Shown here: positions 45,489 to 54,774 of the stretch, one piece after another
How the letters are laid out: each line of letters opens with the position of its first letter
Position numbering within the stretch: position 1 is the stretch's first letter
From: Acidobacteriota bacterium
GTDB lineage: Bacteria; Acidobacteriota; Vicinamibacteria; Vicinamibacterales; UBA823
Direction: 5' to 3'
Assembly (NCBI GenBank): GCA_002730735.1
Contig: PCAU01000011.1
Location: 17,107-81,106, forward strand
Length of the DNA stretch: 64,000 nucleotides
The notes under the pieces: generated by a model
What the model was told of the DNA's origin: nothing
Database searches by the model: none
What the model saw: only the letters and a program-made list of their open reading frames with translations
Program-made: the position numbers and the translations under genes

Positions 45489-47645
45489 ATGATTCAGTTC
45501 GAAGAACTTATCGAGAAGGTTCGGCGGAATAGCCCGGACGCCAATATTGAACTTCTGAGGCGGGCTTATACCTTCTCGGCTACGGAGCACGAAGGCCAAG
45601 TCCGTCGTTCGGGCGAGCCTTACCTTGGCCATCCACTTGAAGTTGCCGACTTCCTGGCCGATATGCACCTTGACTCTGTAGCCATTGCGGCAGCGCTGCT
45701 CCACGACGTCGTCGAAGACACATTAACTACTATCGAACGAATTGAAGAGGGTTTTGGACCAGAAGTAGCGCATGTGGTAGCGGGCGTGACGAAGCTTGGC
45801 GCGATACCGTTTTCATCTTCGGAGGAGCGTCAGGCTGAAAACTTCCGAAAGATGCTTCTAGCGATGGTTGACGACGTTCGTGTCATCCTGGTGAAACTAG
45901 GAGATCGACTCCACAACATGCGTACGCTGGATCATCTACCGGAGGCTCACCGGATCCGCATCGCGCAGGAAACGAAAGACATCTACGCTCCGATTGCCAA
46001 CCGGCTCGGGATGAGCAAAGTAAAGAATGAGCTCGAAGAGCTAGCGTTTCACCATTTAGAACCTCGAGCCTACGAGGCCTTGCGTATAAAGGTCGAAGAC
46101 CGCCGGCGCGTAAGCGAAGGGCAAATCGAGGAGCTCAGGCAGACCATCGCGACTAAGCTCACCGATGCGCAGATTCCCATTGAGTACCTGGAGGGGCGGA
46201 TTAAACGCCTCTTTAGTATTCATCAAAAGCTTAGACGACAACGAATCAACATAGACCAAGTATACGACTTGGTGGCTCTACGCTTAGTCACACACACGAC
46301 CAAGGATTGTTATGCAGCGCTCGGAATCATTCACCATACTTGGTCCCCTGTGCCTGGACGGATCAAGGACTTTATTGCGATGCCTAGACCTAACGGATAT
46401 CAGTCACTTCACACCTCGGTAGTGAGTGAACGAGGATTCGCGTTCGAGGTCCAAATCCGAACGGCAGAGATGCACCGAGTGGCTGAGGAAGGGATCGCGG
46501 CGCACTGGAAGTACAAGGAAGGCCGGATTGGCGCTAATCGCGACGAGCAATACTTTCTCTGGCTCCGACAAATGCTCGAATGGAATCAGGAGGTCCGCGA
46601 CCCTCAGGAGTTTATGCAGAGCCTGAAGGTCGATCTTTATCCAGAAGAGGTCTACTGCTTCACGCCTCGCGGCGAGGTGAAATCACTTCCCCGTGGAGCA
46701 ACGATCATCGATTTTGCCTACACGGTACATACCGATGTCGGGCACCAATGTACCGGGGGAAGGCTGAATGGGAAGATGGTGCCGTTACGTACCCAATTGA
46801 AGAACGGTGACATTGTTGAAATTGTGACCACCCAGGGTCGTCGTCCGAGTCGGGACTGGCTGAGTATTGTGGTGACCTCACGGGCGAGAAACAAGATTCG
46901 TCATTTCATTAATGCCGAAGAGAAAACCCGCGCCACGGAAATCGGTCGGAAGCTTCTTGAACGAGAAGCTCGCCGGTGCAACATCAAAATTAAGTCGAAG
47001 CTAACTGCTCAGTCGATGACCCGACTAGCGGCAGAATACGGCTTTCCGAAAATCGAGGAGTTGTACGCCAAGATCGGTTATGGGAAGGTTGCCGCGAGGC
47101 ACGTACTTGGAAAGCTTGTGCCCGAGTCTGACCTATCGGACCATGGGGCTAAGAACGAAGTCGCGGCCCCACCGGTGGCAAACGTTCAGTCAAGTAAAGA
47201 ACGCATCACAGTGCGCGGATTCGACGATCTTTTGGTGTTCCGTGCACGTTGTTGCAATCCGATTCGCGATGAATCGATTGTTGGCTATATCACGCGCGGC
47301 AAAGGCGTCTCGGTCCACGCTACGGACTGCCCGAATGTTCTCAATCTACTCTATGATCCCGAACGGCGCATCGATGTAGTGTGGGATAGATATGATGATC
47401 CGACGCCTTACATCGTCCACTTGGCGATCCAGATCGAAGATCGGCAAGGCATTCTGGCGGATGTCAGTGCACAGATCGCAAACATTGATACCAACATCAA
47501 GAACATCGAGGCGACGACCTTTGACGATCAACGAGGTCGAATTAACGTCACTGTTGAGGTCCGTAACGTCGAACACCTTCAACGCGTGCTCGAGTCACTT
47601 CGCGGTGTTTCCGGTGTGCTAGACGTCGAACGGGCAGCGGGCTGA
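45489..47645 (+). CDS. Bifunctional (p)ppGpp synthetase/hydrolase (Rel/SpoT)
   Basis: It controls the stringent alarmone. I set the start at ATG 45489 (MIQFEELIEKVRR), the usual family beginning; the frame is open from 45387. Order: HD hydrolase (HDVVEDT at about 71), synthetase (GRIKDFIAMPRPNGYQSLHT at about 293), TGS (VYCFTPRGEVKSLPRGAT), the zinc-finger/helical region with CCNP-type cysteines (ARCCNPI) and a C-terminal ACT domain. RIKD is the RxKD form of bifunctional enzymes rather than ExDD of synthetase-only RelA. The HD motif is intact, so both activities are expected. Confidence 0.95.
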   Translation: MIQFEELIEKVRRNSPDANIELLRRAYTFSATEHEGQVRRSGEPYLGHPLEVADFLADMHLDSVAIAAALLHDVVEDTLTTIERIEEGFGPEVAHVVAGVTKLGAIPFSSSEERQAENFRKMLLAMVDDVRVILVKLGDRLHNMRTLDHLPEAHRIRIAQETKDIYAPIANRLGMSKVKNELEELAFHHLEPRAYEALRIKVEDRRRVSEGQIEELRQTIATKLTDAQIPIEYLEGRIKRLFSIHQKLRRQRINIDQVYDLVALRLVTHTTKDCYAALGIIHHTWSPVPGRIKDFIAMPRPNGYQSLHTSVVSERGFAFEVQIRTAEMHRVAEEGIAAHWKYKEGRIGANRDEQYFLWLRQMLEWNQEVRDPQEFMQSLKVDLYPEEVYCFTPRGEVKSLPRGATIIDFAYTVHTDVGHQCTGGRLNGKMVPLRTQLKNGDIVEIVTTQGRRPSRDWLSIVVTSRARNKIRHFINAEEKTRATEIGRKLLEREARRCNIKIKSKLTAQSMTRLAAEYGFPKIEELYAKIGYGKVAARHVLGKLVPESDLSDHGAKNEVAAPPVANVQSSKERITVRGFDDLLVFRARCCNPIRDESIVGYITRGKGVSVHATDCPNVLNLLYDPERRIDVVWDRYDDPTPYIVHLAIQIEDRQGILADVSAQIANIDTNIKNIEATTFDDQRGRINVTVEVRNVEHLQRVLESLRGVSGVLDVERAAG

Positions 47646-47648
47646 GAA

Positions 47649-48026
47649 TCAAAGTAGAGCGATCGCGTCGATCTCTACCCGAGCATCTTTTGGTAAGCGT
47701 GCGACTTGGAAGGCTGCTCGGGCAGGTTCCGGTGTCTCGAAGTAGTTACCGTAAATTTCGTTGACCACAGCAAAGTCGCTCAGGTCGGCCAGAAAGATCG
47801 TTGTTCGAACGACGTGGTCGAACGACACGTTGGCAGCGGCAAGGATGCTGGCGATGTTCTTCATGACCTGTTCGGTCTGCGCCTTGATATCGCCTTTCAC
47901 CATTTCTCCAGTTGACGGGTCCAGTGGAATTTGGCCAGATACGAACAGAAGTTCACCGGTCCTAATAGCCTGTGAATAAGGTCCGATTGCTTGGGGTGCG
48001 TCCTGAGTGTGGATGGCTTGCCGCAT
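47649..48026 (-). CDS. ridA: RidA family enamine/imine deaminase
   Basis: RidA removes reactive 2-aminoacrylate-type intermediates. The 125-residue protein has [20 protein letters not shown] at the N-terminal part, [13 protein letters not shown] and the C-terminal [22 protein letters not shown] with the conserved Arg (about 103) that binds the substrate carboxylate. It converges on Rel/SpoT with a 3-nt gap. rpmB lies 18 nt upstream on the same strand. Confidence 0.95.
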   Translation of the reverse strand: MRQAIHTQDAPQAIGPYSQAIRTGELLFVSGQIPLDPSTGEMVKGDIKAQTEQVMKNIASILAAANVSFDHVVRTTIFLADLSDFAVVNEIYGNYFETPEPARAAFQVARLPKDARVEIDAIALL

Positions 48027-48044
48027 AGGGGAGGGTGTGCCTTA

Positions 48045-48236
48045 CTAGGCTGCCTTAGCGACCTTGCCGGAGCGCAGACAGCGGGTACAAACACGGATTC
48101 GTTTGACGCTTCCGTCGATTATCGCTCGGACCATCTGAATGTTTGCCTGGAATCGCCTCGGGGTCACATTGTGGGCGTGGCTGACGTTACGGCCTACCCT
48201 AGGACCCTTACCGCAAATTTCACACCGTCGCGCCAT
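48045..48236 (-). CDS. rpmB: 50S ribosomal protein L28, zinc-binding (C+) form
   Basis: A small subunit of the 50S ribosome. The two zinc-binding pairs are CEIC (5-8) and CTRC (about 50-53), which make this the C+ paralogue rather than the C- form induced by zinc limitation. VGRNVSHAHNVTPRRFQANIQ matches the family. Length 63. A weak -10-like TATAAT lies about 80 nt upstream (48316-48321) without a clear -35. Confidence 0.96.
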   Translation of the reverse strand: MARRCEICGKGPRVGRNVSHAHNVTPRRFQANIQMVRAIIDGSVKRIRVCTRCLRSGKVAKAA

Positions 48237-48347
48237 TTCGGTTTCTCCTTGATGTCGTCGGGAACGCCTCAGACCACCACCGCGATGCGCTCCTATAGTA
48301 CCAAACGAACCAACAATTATAGCATTCGAGAAGAGGTGCGCCAGCGG

Positions 48348-49079
48348 CTATGGCACGATCAGTCCTTTGGCTGTGTTTGAGGGGGGATCGGAACTCTCAG
48401 AACTAGGGGCGTTGCCAGCTATTGTCGAATCTTGTTGTTGACCGTCCGGCTTGGACTCCACGGCATGCTCAGCGATACTGCGCAGAATACCGTCTAGGAT
48501 AAGGTGAAGGTAGGCATCATCTCCGCCACCCAATGCAGCTCCTGCGTCCCGGCAGGCCCGCTCGGTACGATGTAAGACGGTCACAAAGTCGAGGTCGAGC
48601 GAGGTTGGCCCATTCTTCCTCTGTGCTTCGATGGCTGCTTTCAGACCTTGTTCTAGGCGCTGAGCGGGTAATGACGATGCACTATGTTCGTAAATGATGC
48701 CACGTCGTTCCGTTTCGAGTGTGGCGGCCAGCGCATGAACGGCGTCAGCGACATCTAGGTCCGTTAATCGCTGAAGCGCCTCAGGGCGGTGACGCGCGAT
48801 GACGCCCTGAACGAATAGGAATAGTCGGTATTGCCGTTCTGATAAGTCCCGAATTAACGGTACGAGAAAGCGTGCCTCACGCTCGTGCCGCCGCTGGACC
48901 AAGGCCGGTGGATGTTGTTGCGCGGTTGCCAGATAGGTGCAATCTGACGGGCATGCTATTTCATGCAAGCGCTTCGTGCCGCAGCATGTGGGGCAAATCA
49001 ACCCAGTTAACGCTGGGCAGGTCCGCCGCCCCTTCCGCTTTCCACACGAGATGCATCGATTGTCTGACTTTGGGGCCAT
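48348..49079 (-). CDS. Cys-rich protein of unknown function
   Basis: I do not recognise this family. From the ATG at 49079 (a GTG at 49106 would add 9 residues) the N-terminus holds nine cysteines in about 45 residues (CISC, RTC, ICPTCC, ACPSDC), which suggests a zinc- or metal-binding module. A helical domain of about 130 residues follows (RHEREARFLVPLIRDLSERQ, LQRLTDLDVADAVHAL). The last 30 or so residues are polar and unstructured. It lies 112 nt upstream of rpmB on the same strand. Cysteine density and CPSDC look conserved in form, but I cannot assign a role. Confidence 0.75.
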   Translation of the reverse strand: MAPKSDNRCISCGKRKGRRTCPALTGLICPTCCGTKRLHEIACPSDCTYLATAQQHPPALVQRRHEREARFLVPLIRDLSERQYRLFLFVQGVIARHRPEALQRLTDLDVADAVHALAATLETERRGIIYEHSASSLPAQRLEQGLKAAIEAQRKNGPTSLDLDFVTVLHRTERACRDAGAALGGGDDAYLHLILDGILRSIAEHAVESKPDGQQQDSTIAGNAPSSESSDPPSNTAKGLIVP

Positions 49080-49481
49080 AGGCAAGGAGCCGACCCAGCG
49101 TCGCACAATCGTCCTGAAGGGTCAAACCCCATTGTCCTAGTGCACAGGATTTCTAGGTTACGGCCGATAAAGGTCTTGTAGTGATGAGGGGCGGACACGG
49201 GCTAGACGCCCCTCTGGACCAGCTTTTCTTGGGTTGTTTAGGAGAAATAAGGAACTAAATTAGGGCGTTCAGCAACCAAATCCAGCCTTATGGCGTCTAT
49301 ACATGTGGTTGCCCTCGCCATCCAACTTTTGACGGTCTGGTTAGAAGAAATCTAGTCAGTACGAGCCACGTGGAATTAATGCGGGGCAATGCGATACGAA
49401 GGCCGGTCTCACCGAGGAAATCTTGAGGCTGCTTGGTGTTTCCGGACTGTGCGGCGGGTATTGGTAAGGAGAAACAACTTC
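49080..49481. other. Gap of about 400 nt between the Cys-rich gene and the DksA-type gene
   Basis: No gene is supported. The stretch holds an unassigned perfect inverted repeat (49187-49213: AGGGGCG and CGCCCCT around 13 nt) and a possible +-strand promoter for the DksA-type gene: TTGACG (49329-49334), 18 nt, TAGTCA (49353-49358), of which the -10 is weak. An open frame from 49389 runs into the DksA-type gene, but its start is less likely than 49482. Confidence 0.5.
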
Positions 49482-49925
49482 ATGGCGACGACAACATATC
49501 CTGTAGAAAGTGAGCGCTGTGCTGAGCTGAGACGTATTCTTGAAGAGCGGCGCCAGGACATGATGGTCGAGGTGCACGACCGAATGCGCGTTGTACGTGC
49601 TGAAGGCAACAGTGCTACGATGCACGGCGTTCTCGATTCGGTGGAGACTTCTGAGGCGGATATTCAGGACGAACTAGAGTTCTCCCTAATTCAGATGAAA
49701 GCCGAGACGCTGAGCAAGATCGATGGGGCACTCCAGCGGCTCAAGGTTGGAGCCTATGGTAATTGTTTTGAGTGCGGAGAAGAGATTTCCGAACAGCGAT
49801 TACGGGCCCTACCTTTCGCGATAAGGTGCACAGTCTGCGAAGAGGAGCGAGAACAAGCAACGCGGAAAAGCACAACCCAGGAGCGTAGTGACTTGGAAGC
49901 ACTGTTCGTAGATTTCGCGAGTTAA
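49482..49925 (+). CDS. DksA/TraR-type zinc-finger protein
   Basis: DksA-like proteins bind the secondary channel of RNA polymerase and help ppGpp act. I set the start at ATG 49482, 7-8 nt after AAGGAG. The protein has an N-terminal helical hairpin region (VESERCAELRRILEERRQDM) and the C4 zinc finger CFECGEEIS...CTVC (about 91-113), preceded by GAYGNCFECGEEI, as in DksA/TraR (PF01258). The coiled-coil tip acid residues of true DksA cannot be confirmed here. It is 55 nt upstream of lon. Regulatory link with the nearby Rel/SpoT gene is plausible but not shown. Confidence 0.85.
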   Translation: MATTTYPVESERCAELRRILEERRQDMMVEVHDRMRVVRAEGNSATMHGVLDSVETSEADIQDELEFSLIQMKAETLSKIDGALQRLKVGAYGNCFECGEEISEQRLRALPFAIRCTVCEEEREQATRKSTTQERSDLEALFVDFAS

Positions 49926-49980
49926 ACCAACAAGGCTGATTGCCTAGAATTCTTCGCTTCAGGCAAACCGCGACCTAAAG

Positions 49981-52446
49981 GTGAACAGGAGTAAGACGGA
50001 TCGCCATATGAGCGGTCAAGACGAACGTTACGATTCTGGAAGCGACATGAGCGCTGAGCACCCAATCTCAATTCCGTCGGAGGTGCCTATCCTGCCGCTG
50101 CGGGACACCGTCTTGTTTCCCAACTCGTTTATTCCGCTAGCGGTGGCTCGCGAAAGTTCAGTGCGTCTTATCGAAGAGGCAATCGCTTCTGACGCGCTGG
50201 TGGGTGTTTTCACGCAACGTGAAGCAGCGACCGAGAAACCTGCACAAGCCGATCTCTATCCGATCGGAACGGTTACCCGTATTCACAAGATGTTGAAGCT
50301 GCCGGATGGCAGTCTCCGACTCATTGTACAGGGCTTGGAGCGGCTGCACATCCTCCGTTTCAACACTGAGCACCCCTACTTACGCGCGGCAGTGGAACCG
50401 GCAACTGAGGTAATGGTGGAAGAGGATCGTCTTGAAGTGGATGCGTTCCAGCGCAATATCAAGGCTAACTTTCAGCAGGTCGTTTCATTGTCACCACTGT
50501 TGTCGGATGACCTGCAAATACTCGCGTCGAACATTGAGGAGCCTGGAAAACTAGCTGATTTTATTGCCTCCAGTTTTACAACAATCCCTACTTCTGTGAG
50601 GCAGGAGGTACTGGAAGCCTTAGACATTCGTACTCGAATGGACGTGCTCAACCGGATTCTTATCAAGGAGCTCGAGGTGCTCGAGCTAGGCTCGAAGATC
50701 CAGTCTCAGGTGCAGTCTGAAGTTGGTAAGAATCAGCGCGACTACTTCCTACGCGAGCAGATGAAGGCGATCCAAAAAGAGCTAGGTGAAGGCGACGAAC
50801 AGACTAAGGAGATCGAGGACATCAGAGCCAAGCTTGAGAGCTCTGGGATGCCGGAATCCGTGTTGAAGGAAGCACTACGAGAACTGGATCGTTTATCAAA
50901 AATGCCTGTGGCGGCGGCTGAGTACACCGTCGCTCGAACCTACTTGGACTGGATCGTTGCGCTGCCGTGGGCGGTTCGGACAGAGGAGGTCATTGATTTG
51001 GCGAGGACGAAGTCGGTTCTAGATAGCGATCATTCCGATCTTGAGAAGGCAAAGGACCGGATTCTTGAGTATTTGGCGGTGCGAAAGCTAAACCCAGAAA
51101 TCAAGAGCCCGATTTTATGTTTCGTTGGTCCCCCAGGGGTCGGGAAGACGTCGCTCGCTAAGTCAATCGCATCCTCACTCGACCGAAAGCTCGTTCGTAT
51201 CTCGCTTGGCGGCATGCGCGATGAGGCAGAAATTAGGGGACACCGTCGTACTTATATCGGCGCCTTGCCCGGACAGATAATTCAGGGACTACGGCGCGCC
51301 GAATCGAAAAATCCCGTTTTCGTGCTGGATGAGATCGATAAGCTCGGCATGGATTTCCGGGGCGATCCGGCGTCAGCGCTGCTTGAGGTGCTCGATCCCG
51401 AGCAGAACAACACGTTTCGTGATCACTACCTTGATGTGCCGTTTGATTTATCTGAAATTCTGTTTATCACGACGGCTAACTTTCTCGACCCGGTGTCTCC
51501 AGCCTTACGGGACCGGATGGAGGTGCTTGAACTACCGGGTTACACGGATGAAGAAAAACTCAAGATTGCGTGTGAACATCTCGTGGGCCGCCAAATTGAA
51601 AATCACGGTCTGACACGGGAGCAAATTAGTTTCGAAGAGACGGCGATTCAAACAGTAATTCGCAGTCATACGCGAGAAGCCGGCGTACGAAACTTGGAGC
51701 GAGAGATCGGCTCACTTTGCCGGAAGGTTGCGCGGCGAAGGGCGGAAGGTTTGGAGGAACCAATTGTTGTGACCTCCGACACGGTTTTAGAGATGCTTGG
51801 GTCGCCGAGGTTCCATGACGAAGAGGTCGTTGAACGAACCAAAGATCCCGGCGTAGCGGTAGGACTTGCGTGGACGCCGGTGGGTGGCGAGGTGTTGTTT
51901 GTTGAGGCAACGTTAATGGCCGGGAGTGGCACATTGACTCTTACAGGACAGCTCGGCGAGGTGATGAAGGAATCGGCCCAGACCGCTCTTTCGTGGTTCA
52001 GGGCCCATGCCGGGGAGTACGGTGTCGACATGGCCTTCTATCAGAATGCTGAGCTTCATGTGCACGTACCCTCAGGTGCGATACCTAAGGACGGGCCGTC
52101 CGCTGGTGTGACGATGGCTACTGCCCTCGCGTCGCGGCTGGCGAACCGGGCCGTCCGCGAGGACTTGGCAATGACGGGCGAAATTACTCTTTCGGGCCGT
52201 GTATTACCGGTGGGTGGAATTAAAGAAAAGGTGCTCGCTGCACGCCGCCTAGGGATTCCACATATCGTTGTGCCCCGCCTCAATCAGAAGAACATCGACG
52301 AGGATTTGAGTGAGGATCTTCGTCGTGAAATGACTATCCACTATGTGTCGTCGGTTGATGAAGTCCTCGAACTGGCATTGGAGCCCTCAAAAGTTCGTGC
52401 GGGTGGTCAGTCCTCGGAATCACCGATACCACAGATCGCTAGTTAA
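49981..52446 (+). CDS. lon: ATP-dependent protease Lon
   Basis: A soluble AAA+ serine protease that removes damaged and regulatory proteins. Order: N-terminal substrate domain (from about residue 33, [13 protein letters not shown]), AAA+ with Walker [19 protein letters not shown] (about 381-398) and Walker [12 protein letters not shown], and the C-terminal Ser-Lys protease domain ([14 protein letters not shown] with catalytic Ser at about 707, [12 protein letters not shown] with Lys at about 750). Length 821 is normal. GTG 49981 gives the longest frame; ATGs at 50008 and 50048 are possible starts. Confidence 0.96.
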   Translation: MNRSKTDRHMSGQDERYDSGSDMSAEHPISIPSEVPILPLRDTVLFPNSFIPLAVARESSVRLIEEAIASDALVGVFTQREAATEKPAQADLYPIGTVTRIHKMLKLPDGSLRLIVQGLERLHILRFNTEHPYLRAAVEPATEVMVEEDRLEVDAFQRNIKANFQQVVSLSPLLSDDLQILASNIEEPGKLADFIASSFTTIPTSVRQEVLEALDIRTRMDVLNRILIKELEVLELGSKIQSQVQSEVGKNQRDYFLREQMKAIQKELGEGDEQTKEIEDIRAKLESSGMPESVLKEALRELDRLSKMPVAAAEYTVARTYLDWIVALPWAVRTEEVIDLARTKSVLDSDHSDLEKAKDRILEYLAVRKLNPEIKSPILCFVGPPGVGKTSLAKSIASSLDRKLVRISLGGMRDEAEIRGHRRTYIGALPGQIIQGLRRAESKNPVFVLDEIDKLGMDFRGDPASALLEVLDPEQNNTFRDHYLDVPFDLSEILFITTANFLDPVSPALRDRMEVLELPGYTDEEKLKIACEHLVGRQIENHGLTREQISFEETAIQTVIRSHTREAGVRNLEREIGSLCRKVARRRAEGLEEPIVVTSDTVLEMLGSPRFHDEEVVERTKDPGVAVGLAWTPVGGEVLFVEATLMAGSGTLTLTGQLGEVMKESAQTALSWFRAHAGEYGVDMAFYQNAELHVHVPSGAIPKDGPSAGVTMATALASRLANRAVREDLAMTGEITLSGRVLPVGGIKEKVLAARRLGIPHIVVPRLNQKNIDEDLSEDLRREMTIHYVSSVDEVLELALEPSKVRAGGQSSESPIPQIAS

Positions 52447-52482
52447 TTTAGACATTCGCTGCCAGTGCAGGTCGGTTTCTTA

Positions 52483-53457
52483 CTAGGGTTGCGCTTGCTT
52501 TCTCAGGTCGCGCAGCAAGCATCTTAGGTCCTTGGGAAGTTTGGCACGAAACTCGACTTGGCGTCTGTCTCGCGGATGCTTGAAGGCCAGCCTGCTAGCG
52601 TGGAGAAAGGGCCGTGAGAGACTCGCCACGGTACGATGTCTTGGTGCAAGTCGATGTTTGGTACCACCGTACACGGAATCGCCAACGATAGGATGACCGA
52701 TAGCTGCTAGATGAACCCGGATTTGGTGGGTGCGACCGGTTAAAATCATGACCCCTATGAGGGTCAGCCCATCGAGTGGTTCAGCTCTCACGATTTCAGT
52801 TATTGCTGTTCTGGACCGAGTCGAACTTGTAGACATTCGCTGTCGCTCAGTCCGGTGTCGACCGATCGGGAGATCAATTTTTCGCCCGTCTTGAATACCT
52901 CCCCAAACGAGTGCCACGTACTCCTTCTTGACTTCACGCTGGCGGAATTGACGCCCCAGCTCACGATGGGCCTGATCGTGTTTTGCGGCAACCAGTAGGC
53001 CTGAGGTTCCCTTATCTAGTCGATGTACGATGCCTGGGCGAAGTTCACCACCGACGCCGCTCAGACCACCCGCGTGATAGAGCAGAGCATTGACCAGCGT
53101 GCCACTTGTGTGGCCGGCTGCGGGGTGCACGACCATCCCCGAGGGTTTATTGATTACGATGATGTCGGCGTCTTCGTGAATGATGTCTAGTGGTAAATTC
53201 TCTGGAGTTAGGGTTGGAGAGATTGGCGCAGGTACATCGATCGCGATGTGAGCCCCAACACGTGCAACGACACTGGCCTTGACTGGTTCCCCATTAAGTT
53301 GCACCCGGTTTGTCTTAATCAGCCGTTGGATAAATGAGCGCGAGTGGTTGGGTAGCAACGTTACCAGAAGTTGATCGATACGTGTTCCACCGTACTTCTC
53401 TGGGGTGATTATTTCGATGTGTTCGCCCAGTTCATTCTGATCGGAAGACTCAGGCAT
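52483..53457 (-). CDS. rluD: RluD-type pseudouridine synthase
   Basis: It converts uridines of 23S rRNA to pseudouridine. I set the start at ATG 53457 (MPESSDQ); an open frame to 53511 inside lgt is less likely. Residues about 20-90 form an S4 RNA-binding domain (TRIDQLLVTLLPNHSRSFIQ). The catalytic motif is HRLDKGTSGLLVAAK (Asp at about 140), with LTGRTHQIRVHLAAIGHPIVGD near the C-terminal half. The start overlaps the lgt stop by 8 nt. Confidence 0.94.
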   Translation of the reverse strand: MPESSDQNELGEHIEIITPEKYGGTRIDQLLVTLLPNHSRSFIQRLIKTNRVQLNGEPVKASVVARVGAHIAIDVPAPISPTLTPENLPLDIIHEDADIIVINKPSGMVVHPAAGHTSGTLVNALLYHAGGLSGVGGELRPGIVHRLDKGTSGLLVAAKHDQAHRELGRQFRQREVKKEYVALVWGGIQDGRKIDLPIGRHRTERQRMSTSSTRSRTAITEIVRAEPLDGLTLIGVMILTGRTHQIRVHLAAIGHPIVGDSVYGGTKHRLAPRHRTVASLSRPFLHASRLAFKHPRDRRQVEFRAKLPKDLRCLLRDLRKQAQP

Positions 53458-54247
53458 GGGACTTACGTTGGTCGGTAAAGGAGAATCTAGCAAGATAGAC
53501 CAACATAACAATACTGAGCGGAACGATGAGTCCCGAGACGAACTGTGAGGTCGAAATGGCGTCGAAAACCATTCCTCTAGGATCGCCGCGGTAGAATTCG
53601 GTAACGAAGCGTGAGACCCCGTACAGTAGAACGTACAGCCAGAACGTACGGCCCGGAAAACCCTGACTGCGCCGTTCCATACCTAACAGCATTAGCAAGA
53701 TGCCTAATTCTGCGAACGATTCATACAACTGTGTCGGATGGAGGTGGACGTCAAGTGGCGTTCCTACATTGGTTGCTGCGAACGTATTCGTGAACACGAT
53801 GCCCCAGGGCATATCGGTCGGCTTGCCGTAGCAGCAACCTGCCATTAAACAACCGAGGCGACCGATGGCATGCCCCAGCGCGATGCCCGGGGCGAAGGCG
53901 TCGCATGCCGTCCAGACCGGCATCCGGTGGCGGCGTAGATACCACCAGGCCACCGGTACGGCGAGGAGTAGCCCGCCGTAGAAGACTCCACCAGCTCGTA
54001 CGAGCGATAACAACCGTTCCGCGCTTTGGGAGAAGTACTCAAAATCCACAAGGAACAACATCAGTTTGGCACCAACCAGCGCCGATATGATGATGAGGAT
54101 TCCTAAATCCATCACCTTATTTGGGTCAAATCCCTGTCTTGCCGAGCGGACTAATGCAAGTTTTAGGCCTATTAGGTAGGCCGCTGCAAGCAGAACGCCA
54201 TAGCTGTAAATCGTGATTGGACCGAAACTAAGCAGTGTTGGATACAT
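53450..54247 (-). CDS. lgt: Prolipoprotein diacylglyceryl transferase
   Basis: The first enzyme of lipoprotein maturation, acting in the inner membrane. I set the start at ATG 54247 (MYPTLLSFGPITIYSYG), the usual family beginning; an upstream ATG at 54292 would add 15 residues inside lspA. The family segment HAIGRLGCLMAGCCYGKP (about 122-139) contains the conserved Arg, and HPTQLYESF follows. Seven hydrophobic helices are apparent. It overlaps the lspA end by 20 nt. Confidence 0.94.
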   Translation of the reverse strand: MYPTLLSFGPITIYSYGVLLAAAYLIGLKLALVRSARQGFDPNKVMDLGILIIISALVGAKLMLFLVDFEYFSQSAERLLSLVRAGGVFYGGLLLAVPVAWWYLRRHRMPVWTACDAFAPGIALGHAIGRLGCLMAGCCYGKPTDMPWGIVFTNTFAATNVGTPLDVHLHPTQLYESFAELGILLMLLGMERRSQGFPGRTFWLYVLLYGVSRFVTEFYRGDPRGMVFDAISTSQFVSGLIVPLSIVMLVYLARFSFTDQRKSHA

Positions 54248-54767
54248 TGCGATCTTCCGTGCGAACGGTATCAACAAGTAAACAGATTGCACCGATTGTT
54301 ATCATTGAATCTGCAACATTGAATGCCCAAAAATGATACGTACCCCAGTACACATCGACGAAATCAACGACATGGCCGATCATGAGGCGATCGGCCATGT
54401 TTCCCAAAGCACCGCCGAAAATCAATGCCAAGCCAATCCTCGCAGAAGTACCGTGTGAGAAAGTCCGCGCGGCATAGATCCCGAGTATAACCAGCGCCAG
54501 CAGAGCGACTCCTGTCATGACCACGGGCTTAAAAGGAAAGTCCGCTGCATTCAGGATGCCGAATGCTGCTCCCGTATTCCGCACGTGGGTGATGTTCACG
54601 AGGCCTGGGATCAGAGTGATGCTGTCGTGGAGTGGAATGAGTTGTCGGACGAGTGCTTTACAGAGTTGGTCTAAGCCAACGATACTTCCTGCCACAATGA
54701 AGATCGACCATCGAATGTGGCAGGGCCACGATTTACCCATCGAAGGTCCGATTGGGTGAGACATCAT
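54228..54767 (-). CDS. lspA: Lipoprotein signal peptidase
   Basis: The aspartic signal peptidase that cleaves the prolipoprotein before the lipidated Cys. The two catalytic aspartates are in GNMADRL (about 126) and FNVADSMITIG (about 150). Four hydrophobic helices are visible, with NTGAAFGI in the first third. Length 179. It starts 7 nt after the ileS stop. Confidence 0.95.
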   Translation of the reverse strand: MMSHPIGPSMGKSWPCHIRWSIFIVAGSIVGLDQLCKALVRQLIPLHDSITLIPGLVNITHVRNTGAAFGILNAADFPFKPVVMTGVALLALVILGIYAARTFSHGTSARIGLALIFGGALGNMADRLMIGHVVDFVDVYWGTYHFWAFNVADSMITIGAICLLVDTVRTEDRNVSNTA

Positions 54768-54774
54768 CGTGATG

